Numbered from the stretch's first letter, positions 7,955-16,982 are shown. The stretch is DNA of 64,000 bases from Fontibacter flavus (GCF_042432905.1 NZ_JBHLWI010000048.1:1-64000), one strand, 5' to 3'. The notes: generated from the letters alone by a model not told the origin. Numbers and translations are program-made.

Positions 7955-9007
7955 ATGAAAACCATAAAAGGACCTGCAATATTTCTTGCACAATTCGCTG
8001 ATGATGTAGCCCCATTTAACAATTTGAAAAACATTTGTGAATGGATGGCAAATGTTGGCTATAAGGGTGTTCAGATACCATCTTGGGATGCAAGGATGAT
8101 CGACCTTCAAAAGGCAGCCGAAAGTAAAACTTATGCAGATGAAATTAAAGGCATTGTTAACGCTGCCGGTTTGGAAATAACTGAGCTTTCTACTCACTTA
8201 CAGGGACAATTAGTGGCAGTACATCCTGCTTACAATGAGCTTTTTGATGCGTTTGCACCTGCTAATCTCGCTGGTGATCTAAAAGCTAAGTCTGAATGGG
8301 CAACCCAGCAATTAAAATACGCTGCGAAAGCATCAGCAAATCTAGGTTTAAATGCCCATGCTACCTTCTCAGGTGCTCTAATGTGGCATACAGTATATCC
8401 TTGGCCACAACGTCCCGCAGGATTGGTCAATACCGGATTTACTGAATTGGCTAAAAGATGGATGCCTATTCTGGATACTTTTGAAGAACATGGTGTAGAT
8501 GTATGCTATGAACTTCATCCAGGAGAAGACCTTCATGATGGTATAACATTTGAAATGTTTTTAGAAAAAGTCAATAACCATAAGCGGGCCAATATTCTTT
8601 ATGACCCGAGCCATTTCGTGTTGCAGTGTCTGGATTATTTGCAATTCATTGATTTCTATCATGAAAGAATTAAAATGTTCCATGTGAAGGATGCCGAATT
8701 CAATCCTACCGGTAAACAGGGTGTTTACGGTGGTTACCAAGGTTGGGTGGACAGAGCAGGAAGATTCCGTTCTTTAGGTGATGGACAAGTAGATTTTAGT
8801 GGTATATTTAGCAAACTTTCCCAATATGATTTCTCAGGTTGGGCAGTGTTGGAATGGGAATGTGCCATCAAGCATCCAGAACAAGGCGCCATAGAAGGTG
8901 CGCAATTTATCGCAGACCATATCATCAGGGTAACAGAAAAAGCCTTTGATGATTTTGCAGCTGCAGGTGCGGACGAGGCCTTTAATAAAAAGATCTTAGG
9001 AATTTAA
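7955..9007 (+). CDS. Cytoplasmic sugar phosphate isomerase/epimerase-like TIM-barrel protein
   Basis: A 350-residue xylose isomerase-like TIM-barrel protein without any signal peptide, unlike its two exported relatives in the same locus. Motifs fitting metal-binding barrel positions are CYELHPGEDLHDG, LYDPSHF, MFHVKDAEF and VLEWECAIKH. Members frequently sit next to Gfo/Idh/MocA enzymes and process keto-sugars or inositol-like compounds. With the adjacent oxidoreductase it may cleave or epimerise a 3-keto-glycoside that reached the cytoplasm. The substrate is not knowable from sequence. Confidence 0.88.
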   Translation: MKTIKGPAIFLAQFADDVAPFNNLKNICEWMANVGYKGVQIPSWDARMIDLQKAAESKTYADEIKGIVNAAGLEITELSTHLQGQLVAVHPAYNELFDAFAPANLAGDLKAKSEWATQQLKYAAKASANLGLNAHATFSGALMWHTVYPWPQRPAGLVNTGFTELAKRWMPILDTFEEHGVDVCYELHPGEDLHDGITFEMFLEKVNNHKRANILYDPSHFVLQCLDYLQFIDFYHERIKMFHVKDAEFNPTGKQGVYGGYQGWVDRAGRFRSLGDGQVDFSGIFSKLSQYDFSGWAVLEWECAIKHPEQGAIEGAQFIADHIIRVTEKAFDDFAAAGADEAFNKKILGI

Positions 9008-9029
9008 ATTTACATCAACCAATATTATC

Positions 9030-9458
9030 ATGAAACTTATTAAATCCTTATCAATGGGTGTAATTGCCCTTTCTGCAATCGCTTATTCTTGTGGTGGAGG
9101 ATCAAACTCCTCAGATTCTGGCTCCAATACACCGCCTGCAGCTACTACCTCTACGGCTGAAAGTGTCAGTTTAGAAGATAAATATAAAGATGATCCGGTT
9201 TTCGTAGCCGGTTCAGCCAAAGCTAAAGAAGCCGGTTGTACTGCTTGCCATATGGTGGAAAGAAAGATAGTTGGACCTTCTTATGCTGACGTTGCGGCAA
9301 AATATGAGAACAATGCAGAAAACCTTGAATTACTGACTTCACATGTGATCAATGGAAATGTTGGCGTGTGGGGAGAGGTACCAATGCCTGCCCATCCTCA
9401 TCTTGCCAAAGAGGATGTTGAGACAATTGTGAAATATGTCCTTTTACTGAAAAAATAA
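9030..9458 (+). CDS. c-type cytochrome lipoprotein
   Basis: The 142-residue precursor has a lipobox (AIAYSC, lipid anchor Cys21), a Ser/Thr/Pro-rich linker of about 30 residues, and a small class I cytochrome c domain. Haem attachment is CTACH (Cys70, Cys73, His74) and the likely distal ligand is Met119 in VPMPAH. It resembles cytochrome c551/c552. Its position 22 bp after the sugar enzyme gene and 1 bp before the DUF1080 gene suggests it is the electron acceptor of the GMC dehydrogenase and passes electrons toward the terminal oxidase. The partner assignment is inferred from context. Confidence 0.93.
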   Translation: MKLIKSLSMGVIALSAIAYSCGGGSNSSDSGSNTPPAATTSTAESVSLEDKYKDDPVFVAGSAKAKEAGCTACHMVERKIVGPSYADVAAKYENNAENLELLTSHVINGNVGVWGEVPMPAHPHLAKEDVETIVKYVLLLKK

Positions 9459-9459
9459 T

Positions 9460-10191
9460 ATGAAAAATTCAGCGTATATCTTGATGCTTGGTGCAGGTCT
9501 TGCTTTTGCCTGTGGAAGTAATCAAGAAGAATCAACTGAGGAAACATCAATTGAGATAGTTGAAAATGAATGGATCAGTTTATTTGATGGAGAAACCTTC
9601 AATGGCTGGTCAAAATATGGCGGAGGAGAAGTAGGTGCAGCATGGAAAATTCAGGACGGTGCCATTTATTTGGATGCCAGTAATAAAGATGGTTGGCAGA
9701 CAGGAGATGGTGGAGATATCGCTACGGATGAAGAATTTGATAATTTTCACTTCCAAGTCGAATGGAAAATTGCAAAAGATGGTAATTCGGGGATTATCTT
9801 TTATGTTCATGAATCTGAAGAATTTGCGTATTCATGGATGACAGGTCCAGAGATGCAGGTTTTGGATAACGACGGACACCCCGATGCTAAAATCATCACC
9901 CATCGTGCTGGTGATCTTTATGATCTAATAGAGTCCAGTGAAGAAACTGTAAAACCTGTTGGAGAATGGAATTTAGCCGAAATTATCGCGAAAGACGGTA
10001 ATTTAGAACTTCACCTGAATGGAGTGATGGTTGTCTCAACAACCATGTGGACTCCTGAATGGGAAGAAATGGTGGCCAACTCCAAATTCAAGGATATGCC
10101 TGGATTCGGCAAATATCAAAAAGGTAAAATTGCCCTACAGGATCATGGTGACGAGGTATGGTTTAGAAATATTAGAATCAAAAAATTGTAA
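9460..10191 (+). CDS. DUF1080 lipoprotein, probable 3-keto-disaccharide/glycoside hydrolase
   Basis: This 243-residue precursor has a lipoprotein signal (LAFAC, Cys18) and one DUF1080 domain, recognisable from WISLFDGETFNGWSKYG, WKIQDGAIYL and FHFQVEWKI, all typical of this concanavalin-like beta-sandwich. Characterised DUF1080 proteins act on 3-keto-glycosides, using C2-proton removal made possible by the C3 ketone. That fits the GMC dehydrogenase, cytochrome and Gfo/Idh/MocA enzyme around it. Its start is almost fused to the cytochrome stop codon, so the two are co-translated. Activity is inferred from the family and the neighbours. Confidence 0.92.
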   Translation: MKNSAYILMLGAGLAFACGSNQEESTEETSIEIVENEWISLFDGETFNGWSKYGGGEVGAAWKIQDGAIYLDASNKDGWQTGDGGDIATDEEFDNFHFQVEWKIAKDGNSGIIFYVHESEEFAYSWMTGPEMQVLDNDGHPDAKIITHRAGDLYDLIESSEETVKPVGEWNLAEIIAKDGNLELHLNGVMVVSTTMWTPEWEEMVANSKFKDMPGFGKYQKGKIALQDHGDEVWFRNIRIKKL

Positions 10192-10195
10192 CAAC

Positions 10196-10227
10196 AAAAA
10201 ATCCGGATTTCGTTCCGGATTTTTTTT
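10196..10227. terminator. Bidirectional terminator
   Basis: The stem ATCCGGA (10201-10207) pairs with TCCGGAT (10214-10220), with AAAAA before and a T8 run after it. It lies between the convergent DUF1080 gene and the rhodanese remnant and can serve both. Confidence 0.85.
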
Positions 10228-10230
10228 GAT

Positions 10231-10653
10231 TTATCTAAGGATTGGATACTTATTTCTTGACCAATCCATTATGCCTCCTTGTAAATTATAAACTCTAGAA
10301 AAGCCATTTTTTTGAAGAATTTGTGCTGCCTGAAGGCTTCTTGCACCAACAGTACAATACACATAGATTTCTTTATCCTTTGGAAGTTGATTGATTTTAT
10401 CAATAAAATCCCTCTGATAGATATCTGCAATGACCGCATTAGGAAGATGTCCTTGTGTAAATTCACCCATAGTTCTCACATCAAGGACAATTCCATTTCC
10501 TGACTCTGATAAATTTTTAAAAGTAGGTGAATCCACATTCTTTATAAAGCTATCTGCTTGTTCTGTATTGTTTTGAGCAGAAATATCTTTTGAATTTTGG
10601 CCGCAACTGTTAAGTCCAAGTTAGAGAATTAGGAACAGAAAGAAGTGTTTCAT
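10231..10653 (-). pseudogene. Rhodanese-like lipoprotein gene with an in-frame stop in its signal peptide
   Basis: Reading leftward from the ATG at 10653, the frame encodes MKHFFLFLIL, then TAA at 10623-10621 (codon 11), then LGLNSC and a full rhodanese domain with no further stop. Removing the single stop gives a 140-residue lipoprotein with an ideal signal and lipobox (LNSC), so the ancestral gene was clearly exported. The catalytic loop CTVGARS (C-x4-R) is intact. The only later start is GTG at 10536, which would give a 101-residue cytoplasmic rhodanese. Either the gene is recently inactivated, or the base is a sequencing error. Confidence 0.8.
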
Positions 10654-10806
10654 GTTTAGTTTGAATATTGGGTGCTGATAATTAGGCTGAAACCTACAAA
10701 TAAATTTCATTTCTTTTCAGTGTCAAAAATCACTTTATTTTTCTAAGTGACGAAACATGGAGAAAGAGAGTATTGAATTTTTCGAAAATTTAGTTTAATT
10801 GCTCAA

Positions 10807-12162
10807 ATGATAAAATATGCATTCAGATTCGCGATTATCCTTTTAGGGATGCTTCAGGCATGTCAGCAGTCAGGAAATGACAAAAGTGAAGAAAATGATA
10901 AGGAGAATATAATATCCAGTGGTAAAATTCCGATTTCAGAAATTGAAGCGGGGATTAAGGCTTATATCGATGCAGAAACCAGTAAGAATGATGGTTTTTT
11001 CTTGGTTAATGATGAAAGAGGAGATTTTAAGTTGAAACTTGTACGGGTCCATACAGAGTACTTGTCTAATCTTGGTCCCAACAAATTCTTTGCCTGCGTA
11101 GACTTGGCAGATGAAAAAGGTGATGTCTATGACGTTGATTTTTTTATGGAAGGTGAACCGGGGAACATGTCTGTTACTGAGACTTCACTTCATAAACTTA
11201 ACGGAAGACCTTACTACACCTGGAAGCAAGTTGTAGATAAAACATGGAGAAGGGTGCCTGTTGAAAAATCCACCAATGATTTGATGGGCATTGTGGAAGG
11301 AGAGGATGCTTTTGAATTTTACTACCAGGCCAAATTACCTAAAATTACTACCTCTGCTAAAGTTTGGATTCCACTTGCGCAATCTGATGATTATCAGAAG
11401 GTAAGCTACACATTGGAGAAACTGCCCGGTAAACATAGGGTATTGGATGAGAAAGAATACGGAAATAAGATTTTGCTTTTAGAATTGTCTCCTCAAGATT
11501 CAGAGCATGAAATTTCAATAGTATACGAAGTTACTCGAAAAGAAAAAGGTCCATATGAAGAAAAAGGAACTGATATGCAAAAATACCTTGAGCCAAATCT
11601 TTTGATGCCTATTGGCGGGAGGTTCAGCGAGATCGCCAATGAGGCGATAAAGGGGAAAGAAAATGATAATAAATTGGTGCAAGCAAGGGCTTTGTACGAT
11701 TATATTATTGACAATATGCGCTATATGAAATTTGGGGAATACGGAACTGGAAATTCAGTTCTTGCTTGCGACTCCAAAACGGGTAATTGCACAGAGTTTC
11801 ACTCTTTTTTCATCTCCTTGGCAAGATCAATTGATATTCCGGCAAGGTTTTCAATAGGGGCTTCTATTCCATCAGAGCGAAATGAAGGCGGGATTGATGG
11901 GTACCACTGTTGGGCGGAATTTTATGCAGAAGGGAAGTGGTGGCCTGTGGATATCAGTGAGGGGAATAAATACACAGCTTTGGCCACCTATTATTTCGGG
12001 AGACATCCTGCCAACAGGATTGAATTGAGTCAGGGTAGAGATTTAAGAGTAGAACCAGGACCTTCAACTGGCCCTATTAATTTTCTGGCCTATCCACTTA
12101 TGGAGGTTGAAGGTGAAGCAGCCTATCCTTTGACTACTTTTTCTTTTCAAAGAAAAAATTGA
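10807..12162 (+). CDS. Transglutaminase-like lipoprotein
   Basis: The 451-residue precursor has a lipobox (MLQAC, Cys19). The C-terminal half is a transglutaminase-like (papain-fold) domain with a complete triad: Cys328 in TGNCTEFH, His367 in YHCWAEFY and Asp382 in PVDISEG. The N-terminal half (about 40-260) is a beta-rich region of the sort that precedes this domain in Bacteroidota exported proteins. The family includes cysteine peptidases and amide-bond-cleaving enzymes; the substrate is unknown. It is a single gene with its own downstream terminator. Confidence 0.88.
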   Translation: MIKYAFRFAIILLGMLQACQQSGNDKSEENDKENIISSGKIPISEIEAGIKAYIDAETSKNDGFFLVNDERGDFKLKLVRVHTEYLSNLGPNKFFACVDLADEKGDVYDVDFFMEGEPGNMSVTETSLHKLNGRPYYTWKQVVDKTWRRVPVEKSTNDLMGIVEGEDAFEFYYQAKLPKITTSAKVWIPLAQSDDYQKVSYTLEKLPGKHRVLDEKEYGNKILLLELSPQDSEHEISIVYEVTRKEKGPYEEKGTDMQKYLEPNLLMPIGGRFSEIANEAIKGKENDNKLVQARALYDYIIDNMRYMKFGEYGTGNSVLACDSKTGNCTEFHSFFISLARSIDIPARFSIGASIPSERNEGGIDGYHCWAEFYAEGKWWPVDISEGNKYTALATYYFGRHPANRIELSQGRDLRVEPGPSTGPINFLAYPLMEVEGEAAYPLTTFSFQRKN

Positions 12163-12182
12163 TCATGAAAAAACATTCAAAT

Positions 12183-12210
12183 AAAAAAGGGGTATCACTA
12201 CCCCTTTTTT
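12183..12210. terminator. Bidirectional terminator
   Basis: The stem AAAAAAGGGGTA (12183-12194) pairs with TACCCCTTTTTT (12199-12210) around a four-base loop. It gives a T run on both strands and separates two convergent lipoprotein genes. Confidence 0.88.
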
Positions 12211-12221
12211 ATTTGAAGATT

Positions 12222-12452
12222 TTAATCATTTGAAGGATGTTCGCCACCGCTTGGGTGCTCGCCTTCACTTGGATGTTCAGTACTGTCTGAAGGGTGTTCT
12301 GATTCTTCAGCAGGATGTTCTGACTCTTCTGCTGGTTGTTCAACTTGCTCCGTTTCATCCTCAGTTTTCTTATTGCCACATGAAGTTACAGTAGTGGCAA
12401 ACAAAAAACCGAAGACTAAAATCAATAGACTGAGTGATTTTAACTTTTTCAT
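12222..12452 (-). CDS. Small lipoprotein with His-Pro-Ser/Ala-Glu repeats
   Basis: This 76-residue precursor has a clear lipoprotein signal (VTSC, Cys25) followed by a low-complexity tail. The tail repeats EHPAEES, EHPSDST, EHPSEG and EHPSGG: six close copies of an (E/G)HP unit, five of them from EHP. It is strongly acidic, with a histidine at regular spacing, and no fold is evident. Small Asp/Glu/His-rich tails can bind divalent metals, which is a guess here. It stands alone, flanked by a terminator and about 200 bp without other genes. Confidence 0.8.
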   Translation of the reverse strand: MKKLKSLSLLILVFGFLFATTVTSCGNKKTEDETEQVEQPAEESEHPAEESEHPSDSTEHPSEGEHPSGGEHPSND

Positions 12453-12660
12453 AAACAGGTTTTTGGTTGTTTTTAAATATTATATGAATCTAAATTAAGA
12501 AAAATATCAAAGATCAACTTGAATTGCATGTTTTTCTTTAGTTTCTAAATATCAAGTCTTTTTAGCATCAATTAATAGTTGAAGGGAAATCTTTAATGTG
12601 TAAGAAAAGCCTATTGATTTTTTGTAAATAAATAAGCTTTTGCTGTTAGACTATACCTGT

Positions 12661-13992
12661 TCAATTTTCTAAAACCAAAATGGTTTCAAGAGGTTTTCTT
12701 TTGGAATAAGGTATAGTAAGCAATATACCTTCTTTACTTTCTTTAAATGCTATAGGACTGTTGTCACCGTAGAGTTTTACCGATTTTACTTTTTTTCCTA
12801 AGCTAGGGATTAAGATGGACTCATCTTTCCAAGCCAATAAGTGAAGGAAAACTTTGTTATCTTTTTGAGTAGTGACACCCCAAGGTCTAGGACTGATTGG
12901 ACCTTTTCTGGTGCCGTAAATTGTCTCTCCATATTTGTCCAACCATTTTGACATCACCATAAGTGTATCTATATTTTCTTTTTGGATAGTGCCATCTGGT
13001 AGTGGGCCTGTATTGAGAAGGAAGTTGGCGCCATAACCTGCTGCTCTGATCATGGTTTCCAATAATTGGGAAGAGGACTTAAATCTCCTATCTTTTATAT
13101 TATAGCCCCAGCTTCCGTTCATTGTTTCGCACATTTCTAGGGGAAGAGATTGTGAAATTTCCGATCCTTTGTTGAACCCCATGGTGTTTTCTCCCGGAAG
13201 GTCTCTCTCAAACATCTGAAAATCCTCACCTAGAAAAGGTGCTAAATGATGGTTGCTCCCGATCAGCGCACCTGGCTGAAGGCTGTGAATGTGACTGTAT
13301 ATTTCATCCAGATACCAGTTTTCCTCATACTTGTCCCATTGTCCATCAAACCAAATACCGCCAATTTCGCCATAGTTGGTGAGCAGTTCTGTCAATTGGG
13401 CTTTCATATAATCAATGTATTTTCTCCATTCCCCTGAATTTGGTCTTCCGGTATAGTCTCTTCCGGTGTTTCCTCGTGGAAAATAATCGGGGTGATGCCA
13501 GTCTAATTGGGAATAGTAAAAGAAAAGTTTGATGCCTTCTTTGTCACAGGCATCTTTAAGTTCTTTCAGAACATCCCTTTTAAAGGGAGTTTTTTTGACA
13601 ATGGTATAATCAGATACTTTAGAATCATACATCGCAAAACCGTCATGATGTTTGGAGGTAATCGTGATATAGCGAATGCCGGCTTTTTTAACCATAGCCA
13701 CCCATTCCTCTGCGTTGAATTTAGTCGGATTAAAGAAATTCGGTAGGTTTTCATATGCAGCAATGGGGATTTGCTTTTGGTTCATGATCCACTCAGCAAC
13801 CCCTATGTCACCTCCCCCGGCCATGACAGCATATACACCCCAATGAATGAAGAGTCCATATTTGTTGTCCTGAAACCATTCCCTATTCCTTAAATTTTCC
13901 TCTGAAGGTTTGTAGTCAACTTGCGAAAATGCATGCGTTTGAAAGAAAAAATATAGCGTAACCAATAGAGAATAGAGCGTTCTGGTTGTCAT
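12661..13992 (-). CDS. Exported alpha-L-fucosidase (glycoside hydrolase family 29)
   Basis: The longer reading to 14019 begins at TTG; the ATG at 13992 opens a good Sec signal peptide (MTTRTLYSLLV... HAFSQ). Residue numbers below use the longer reading. GH29 landmarks are GLFIHWGVYAV, ITSKHHDGFAMYDS (His124-His125), WHHPDYFPRG and GGIWFDGQWD, with the probable nucleophile Asp225. The family removes terminal alpha-L-fucose from glycans with retention. It is a lone catabolic gene with no sus-type transporter beside it. Assignment to the family is firm; linkage preference is not knowable here. Confidence 0.92.
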   Translation of the reverse strand: MTTRTLYSLLVTLYFFFQTHAFSQVDYKPSEENLRNREWFQDNKYGLFIHWGVYAVMAGGGDIGVAEWIMNQKQIPIAAYENLPNFFNPTKFNAEEWVAMVKKAGIRYITITSKHHDGFAMYDSKVSDYTIVKKTPFKRDVLKELKDACDKEGIKLFFYYSQLDWHHPDYFPRGNTGRDYTGRPNSGEWRKYIDYMKAQLTELLTNYGEIGGIWFDGQWDKYEENWYLDEIYSHIHSLQPGALIGSNHHLAPFLGEDFQMFERDLPGENTMGFNKGSEISQSLPLEMCETMNGSWGYNIKDRRFKSSSQLLETMIRAAGYGANFLLNTGPLPDGTIQKENIDTLMVMSKWLDKYGETIYGTRKGPISPRPWGVTTQKDNKVFLHLLAWKDESILIPSLGKKVKSVKLYGDNSPIAFKESKEGILLTIPYSKRKPLETILVLEN

Positions 13993-14142
13993 AGTTATAG
14001 GGGCTAAAGAAGTACACAATGAAAGAAATTTACTCTTTGTTTGCTAAAAAGTAAAGAAGTGAGCCTCTTTAGGGTAAAAAATGCACAATAAAAGAAAATT
14101 TGGTTCCTGTCTAATAGAGTTTTCTTATTTTCTAGACCGGAT

Positions 14143-14871
14143 TTATTCATGGGTAAGAATCATTGCTTCCAATCTGTTGTAACACTTTTCTGCAAGATCT
14201 GAATATCCTCCTTCGTATTGGTATTTGCATGGATCAATAGGTGAGGAGAAATAAATACGGATAGTGCCTGGTTTGAGTAAAATAGATCCTCTTTTCATAA
14301 TCTTATCTGCCCCTATTACTGCCATGGGCAAGAGAGGGATCCCTGTTTCTACGGCAATCCTAAAAGCTCCTTTTTGGAAGGGCAAAAGTGTCTGATCGGT
14401 GTTATTCCTGGTTCCTTCTGGTGCTACCACTATTGAAATGCCCTTATTGAGTATTTCCAGTAATTTTTCTACAGAGGCTTTTCTAGATGCTGAATCTTTT
14501 CTGTCTACCCAAACTGCAACCCGCGAGGTAATAAATCCAAAAACCGGAATCTTGGATAATTCTTTTTTTCCTATGGCGCGTACTTCCTGGTGAATAGCGA
14601 TAGGAATAACTGGAGCATCTACAAATGAACGATGGTTGAAAATATAAATGTAGGGTTGGTTTGGGTTGATATTCTCTCTACCGTGGATTTCGTATCTGAT
14701 TCCTGATAGAAAAGACCATACAGATGCCCAAATCCGAATAAAAAAGAATGAAACATGGCCACCCTTTCGGCTGACGACTAATGGTATTACAATGAATAAT
14801 CCTAAAATCAACATCAATGAGACAAATATCAATGCAGAATAAAGGGTGTATATCCATTGTAGGATTTTCAT
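14143..14871 (-). CDS. plsC: 1-acyl-sn-glycerol-3-phosphate acyltransferase
   Basis: The product has 242 residues with one or two N-terminal membrane helices (about 8-34). The acyltransferase motif NHRSFVD (His80, Asp85) and the phosphate-binding motif PEGTR (Glu152-Arg155) are present. It transfers an acyl group to lysophosphatidic acid to make phosphatidic acid at the inner membrane. Length is normal for the family. No other lipid genes are adjacent. Acyl-acceptor specificity could differ (for example in ornithine lipid synthesis), as this family is broad. Confidence 0.87.
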   Translation of the reverse strand: MKILQWIYTLYSALIFVSLMLILGLFIVIPLVVSRKGGHVSFFFIRIWASVWSFLSGIRYEIHGRENINPNQPYIYIFNHRSFVDAPVIPIAIHQEVRAIGKKELSKIPVFGFITSRVAVWVDRKDSASRKASVEKLLEILNKGISIVVAPEGTRNNTDQTLLPFQKGAFRIAVETGIPLLPMAVIGADKIMKRGSILLKPGTIRIYFSSPIDPCKYQYEGGYSDLAEKCYNRLEAMILTHE

Positions 14872-14934
14872 TTTCAGAAGTCTTTGTTTAATTTTGGGTA
14901 TCGAAAATAATTTACTAACTCTTTGCTTGCAAAC

Positions 14935-14968
14935 AACCCCTGAAATGAATTTCAGGGGTTTCGTTTTT
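14935..14968. terminator. Strong hairpin between E1 dehydrogenase and plsC
   Basis: A 12-bp stem, AACCCCTGAAAT (14935-14946) with ATTTCAGGGGTT (14949-14960), is followed on the plus strand by TCG and eight Ts. Both flanking genes run leftward, and on that strand only TTGTTTG follows the stem. It probably ends the E1 transcript, but the better T run faces the other way. Confidence 0.6.
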
Positions 14969-14969
14969 T

Positions 14970-16976
14970 TTAATAAGCAATCAATTGTTTGACCTTTGTG
15001 CGGAATCTTTGCTGTGGAAGGAAGTTCTTTTCTAAACTGGGAGCAAAAGGAACAGGAGTATCCAAACTTCCCTCCCTCATTACTGGTGCATCGAGATATT
15101 CAAAACAGTTTTCTGAAACCCATGCTGCTATTTCCGATCCAATTCCTCCAGTGAGGCAATCTTCTTGAAGAAATATTACTTTTCCGGTTTTTTTGACTGT
15201 CTTCTCAACAGCTACTTTATCCCAAGGCAGGAGAGTTCTTAGGTCTAGAATATCAGCTGAAATCTCCATTTCTGCTACTACTGCTTTGGCCCAATGGACT
15301 CCCATTCCATAAGTGATGATAGAAATCAAATCCCCTTCATTTACCAATTTTGCTTTTCCGACTTCTACTGTATAATATTCATCAGGAATTTCTTCGGAGA
15401 TTGATCTGTAAAGAGCCTTATGTTCAAAGAACATGAAAGGATTGGGATCTTCAATGGCTGCATTCAGCAATCCTTTAGCATCATAAGGATTGGAAGGATA
15501 GACAATTTTTAACCCAGGGGTATGAAAAAACCAGGCCTCGTTTGATTGTGAGTGAAAAGGACCTGCTGCGACTCCTGCTCCCGTTGGCATCCTGACCACA
15601 ACGTCTGCATTTTGACCCCAGCGATAATGTATTTTGGCAAGATTGTTCACGATTTGATTGAAGCCGACGGATACAAAATCAGCAAACTGCATTTCTACCA
15701 TTGCCTTATAACCTTTGATGGAAAGGCCTAATGCAGCCCCAATAATGGCGCTTTCGCAGAGCGGGGTATTTCTTACCCTTTCTTTGCCGAAATTATGGAT
15801 AAACCCATCTGTTATTTTGAATGCACCACCGTACACTCCAATATCCTGCCCCATCAGTACCAGGTTTGGATATTTTTCCATCGACTGCCTTAGTCCCTCT
15901 GAAATGGCATCGAGAAATCTTTTCTCTGACTTTTGATCCGATTTTGGTTCGTATACTTTTTGGTCAAAAGGTGCGTAAATATCGGAAAGCTCCTCGGTGG
16001 TATCCGGTTGGATAGCTTCTTCAGCGAATGCGATATCCAAACCTTTATTAATAGCAGATTTGACTCTTTTATTGATTTGATCTTTATCTTCCGCCAATAG
16101 GATTCCATAAGATTCCAGAAAGGATTCATAATTGGTAACTGGGTCTTTCAGTGCCCAGGTTTCCATGAGGTTTTTAGGGACATATTTGGTCCCGGATGCC
16201 TCTTCATGCCCACGCATCCTGAAGGTAATCGCCTCAACCAACACGGGTCTTGGGTTTTTCCTGATATCCTCAGCCAATGTTTTGATGGTGTCATATACTT
16301 CAAGCACGTTGTTGCCATCAATTCTAACTGCCTCAATGCCGTAGCCCGGGCCTTTTTCAGTGAAGTATTTGAATGCAAACTGCTCTTCACTTGGTGTGGA
16401 AAGGCCATAGCCATTATGCTCTACAACAAAAATAACAGGAAGCTTCCAAACCGCAGCGACATTGAGCCCTTCATGAAAATCGCCTTCTGAACTTGCTCCA
16501 TCCCCGGTAAAAACCAAAGTAACTTTATTTTCCTGAGATAGTTTGTGTGCCAAGCCTATCCCGTCAGCGATGGCCATTTGTGGACCCAGATGAGAAATCA
16601 TCCCTACGATATGATGTTCATTTGTGCCAAAATGAAAAGATCTGTCCCTGCCTTTTGTGTAACCTGATTTTTTTCCTTGAAACTGAGCAAAAAGTCTTTC
16701 CAAAGGTAAGTTTCTACCAGTGAAAATCCCCAGATTTCGGTGCATGGGAAGTATATATTCATCTTCATTTAATGCATTAACCGCTCCGATAGAAATAGCC
16801 TCCTGACCCCATCCGCTAAACCATTTTGAAATTTTGCCCTGGCGTAAGAGGATCAACATTTTTTCCTCAATTCTTCTGGGCATCAATAAAGATTCATAGA
16901 GGTTAAGCAGGGTTTGATCATCATAAGATTTACGGTCAAAAACCATGGCTTGGGTCGCCTCGCTAATCATAGTCAT
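14970..16976 (-). CDS. Fused alpha/beta E1 component of a 2-oxoacid dehydrogenase complex
   Basis: This 668-residue protein carries both E1 subunits. The alpha part (about 1-330) has the thiamine diphosphate motif GDG (158-160) ending at N188 and the SGWGQEAIS region. The beta part (about 345-668) starts near SEKRFLDAISEGL and includes MGQDIGVYGGAFK and the C-terminal transketolase domain. Such fused E1 enzymes in Bacteroidota serve branched-chain 2-oxoacid or pyruvate oxidation with E2 and E3 encoded elsewhere. It starts 6 bp after the PhyH gene, so the two are probably co-transcribed. Substrate choice between pyruvate and branched-chain acids is open. Confidence 0.92.
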   Translation of the reverse strand: MTMISEATQAMVFDRKSYDDQTLLNLYESLLMPRRIEEKMLILLRQGKISKWFSGWGQEAISIGAVNALNEDEYILPMHRNLGIFTGRNLPLERLFAQFQGKKSGYTKGRDRSFHFGTNEHHIVGMISHLGPQMAIADGIGLAHKLSQENKVTLVFTGDGASSEGDFHEGLNVAAVWKLPVIFVVEHNGYGLSTPSEEQFAFKYFTEKGPGYGIEAVRIDGNNVLEVYDTIKTLAEDIRKNPRPVLVEAITFRMRGHEEASGTKYVPKNLMETWALKDPVTNYESFLESYGILLAEDKDQINKRVKSAINKGLDIAFAEEAIQPDTTEELSDIYAPFDQKVYEPKSDQKSEKRFLDAISEGLRQSMEKYPNLVLMGQDIGVYGGAFKITDGFIHNFGKERVRNTPLCESAIIGAALGLSIKGYKAMVEMQFADFVSVGFNQIVNNLAKIHYRWGQNADVVVRMPTGAGVAAGPFHSQSNEAWFFHTPGLKIVYPSNPYDAKGLLNAAIEDPNPFMFFEHKALYRSISEEIPDEYYTVEVGKAKLVNEGDLISIITYGMGVHWAKAVVAEMEISADILDLRTLLPWDKVAVEKTVKKTGKVIFLQEDCLTGGIGSEIAAWVSENCFEYLDAPVMREGSLDTPVPFAPSLEKNFLPQQRFRTKVKQLIAY

Positions 16977-16982
16977 ATGGGT

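Noticed and set aside
12222..12452. Short repeats considered as a CRISPR or tandem DNA array
   Set aside because: Repeats are explained by the EHP-rich coding sequence, vary in length and have no spacers. No CRISPR array or cas gene was seen anywhere.
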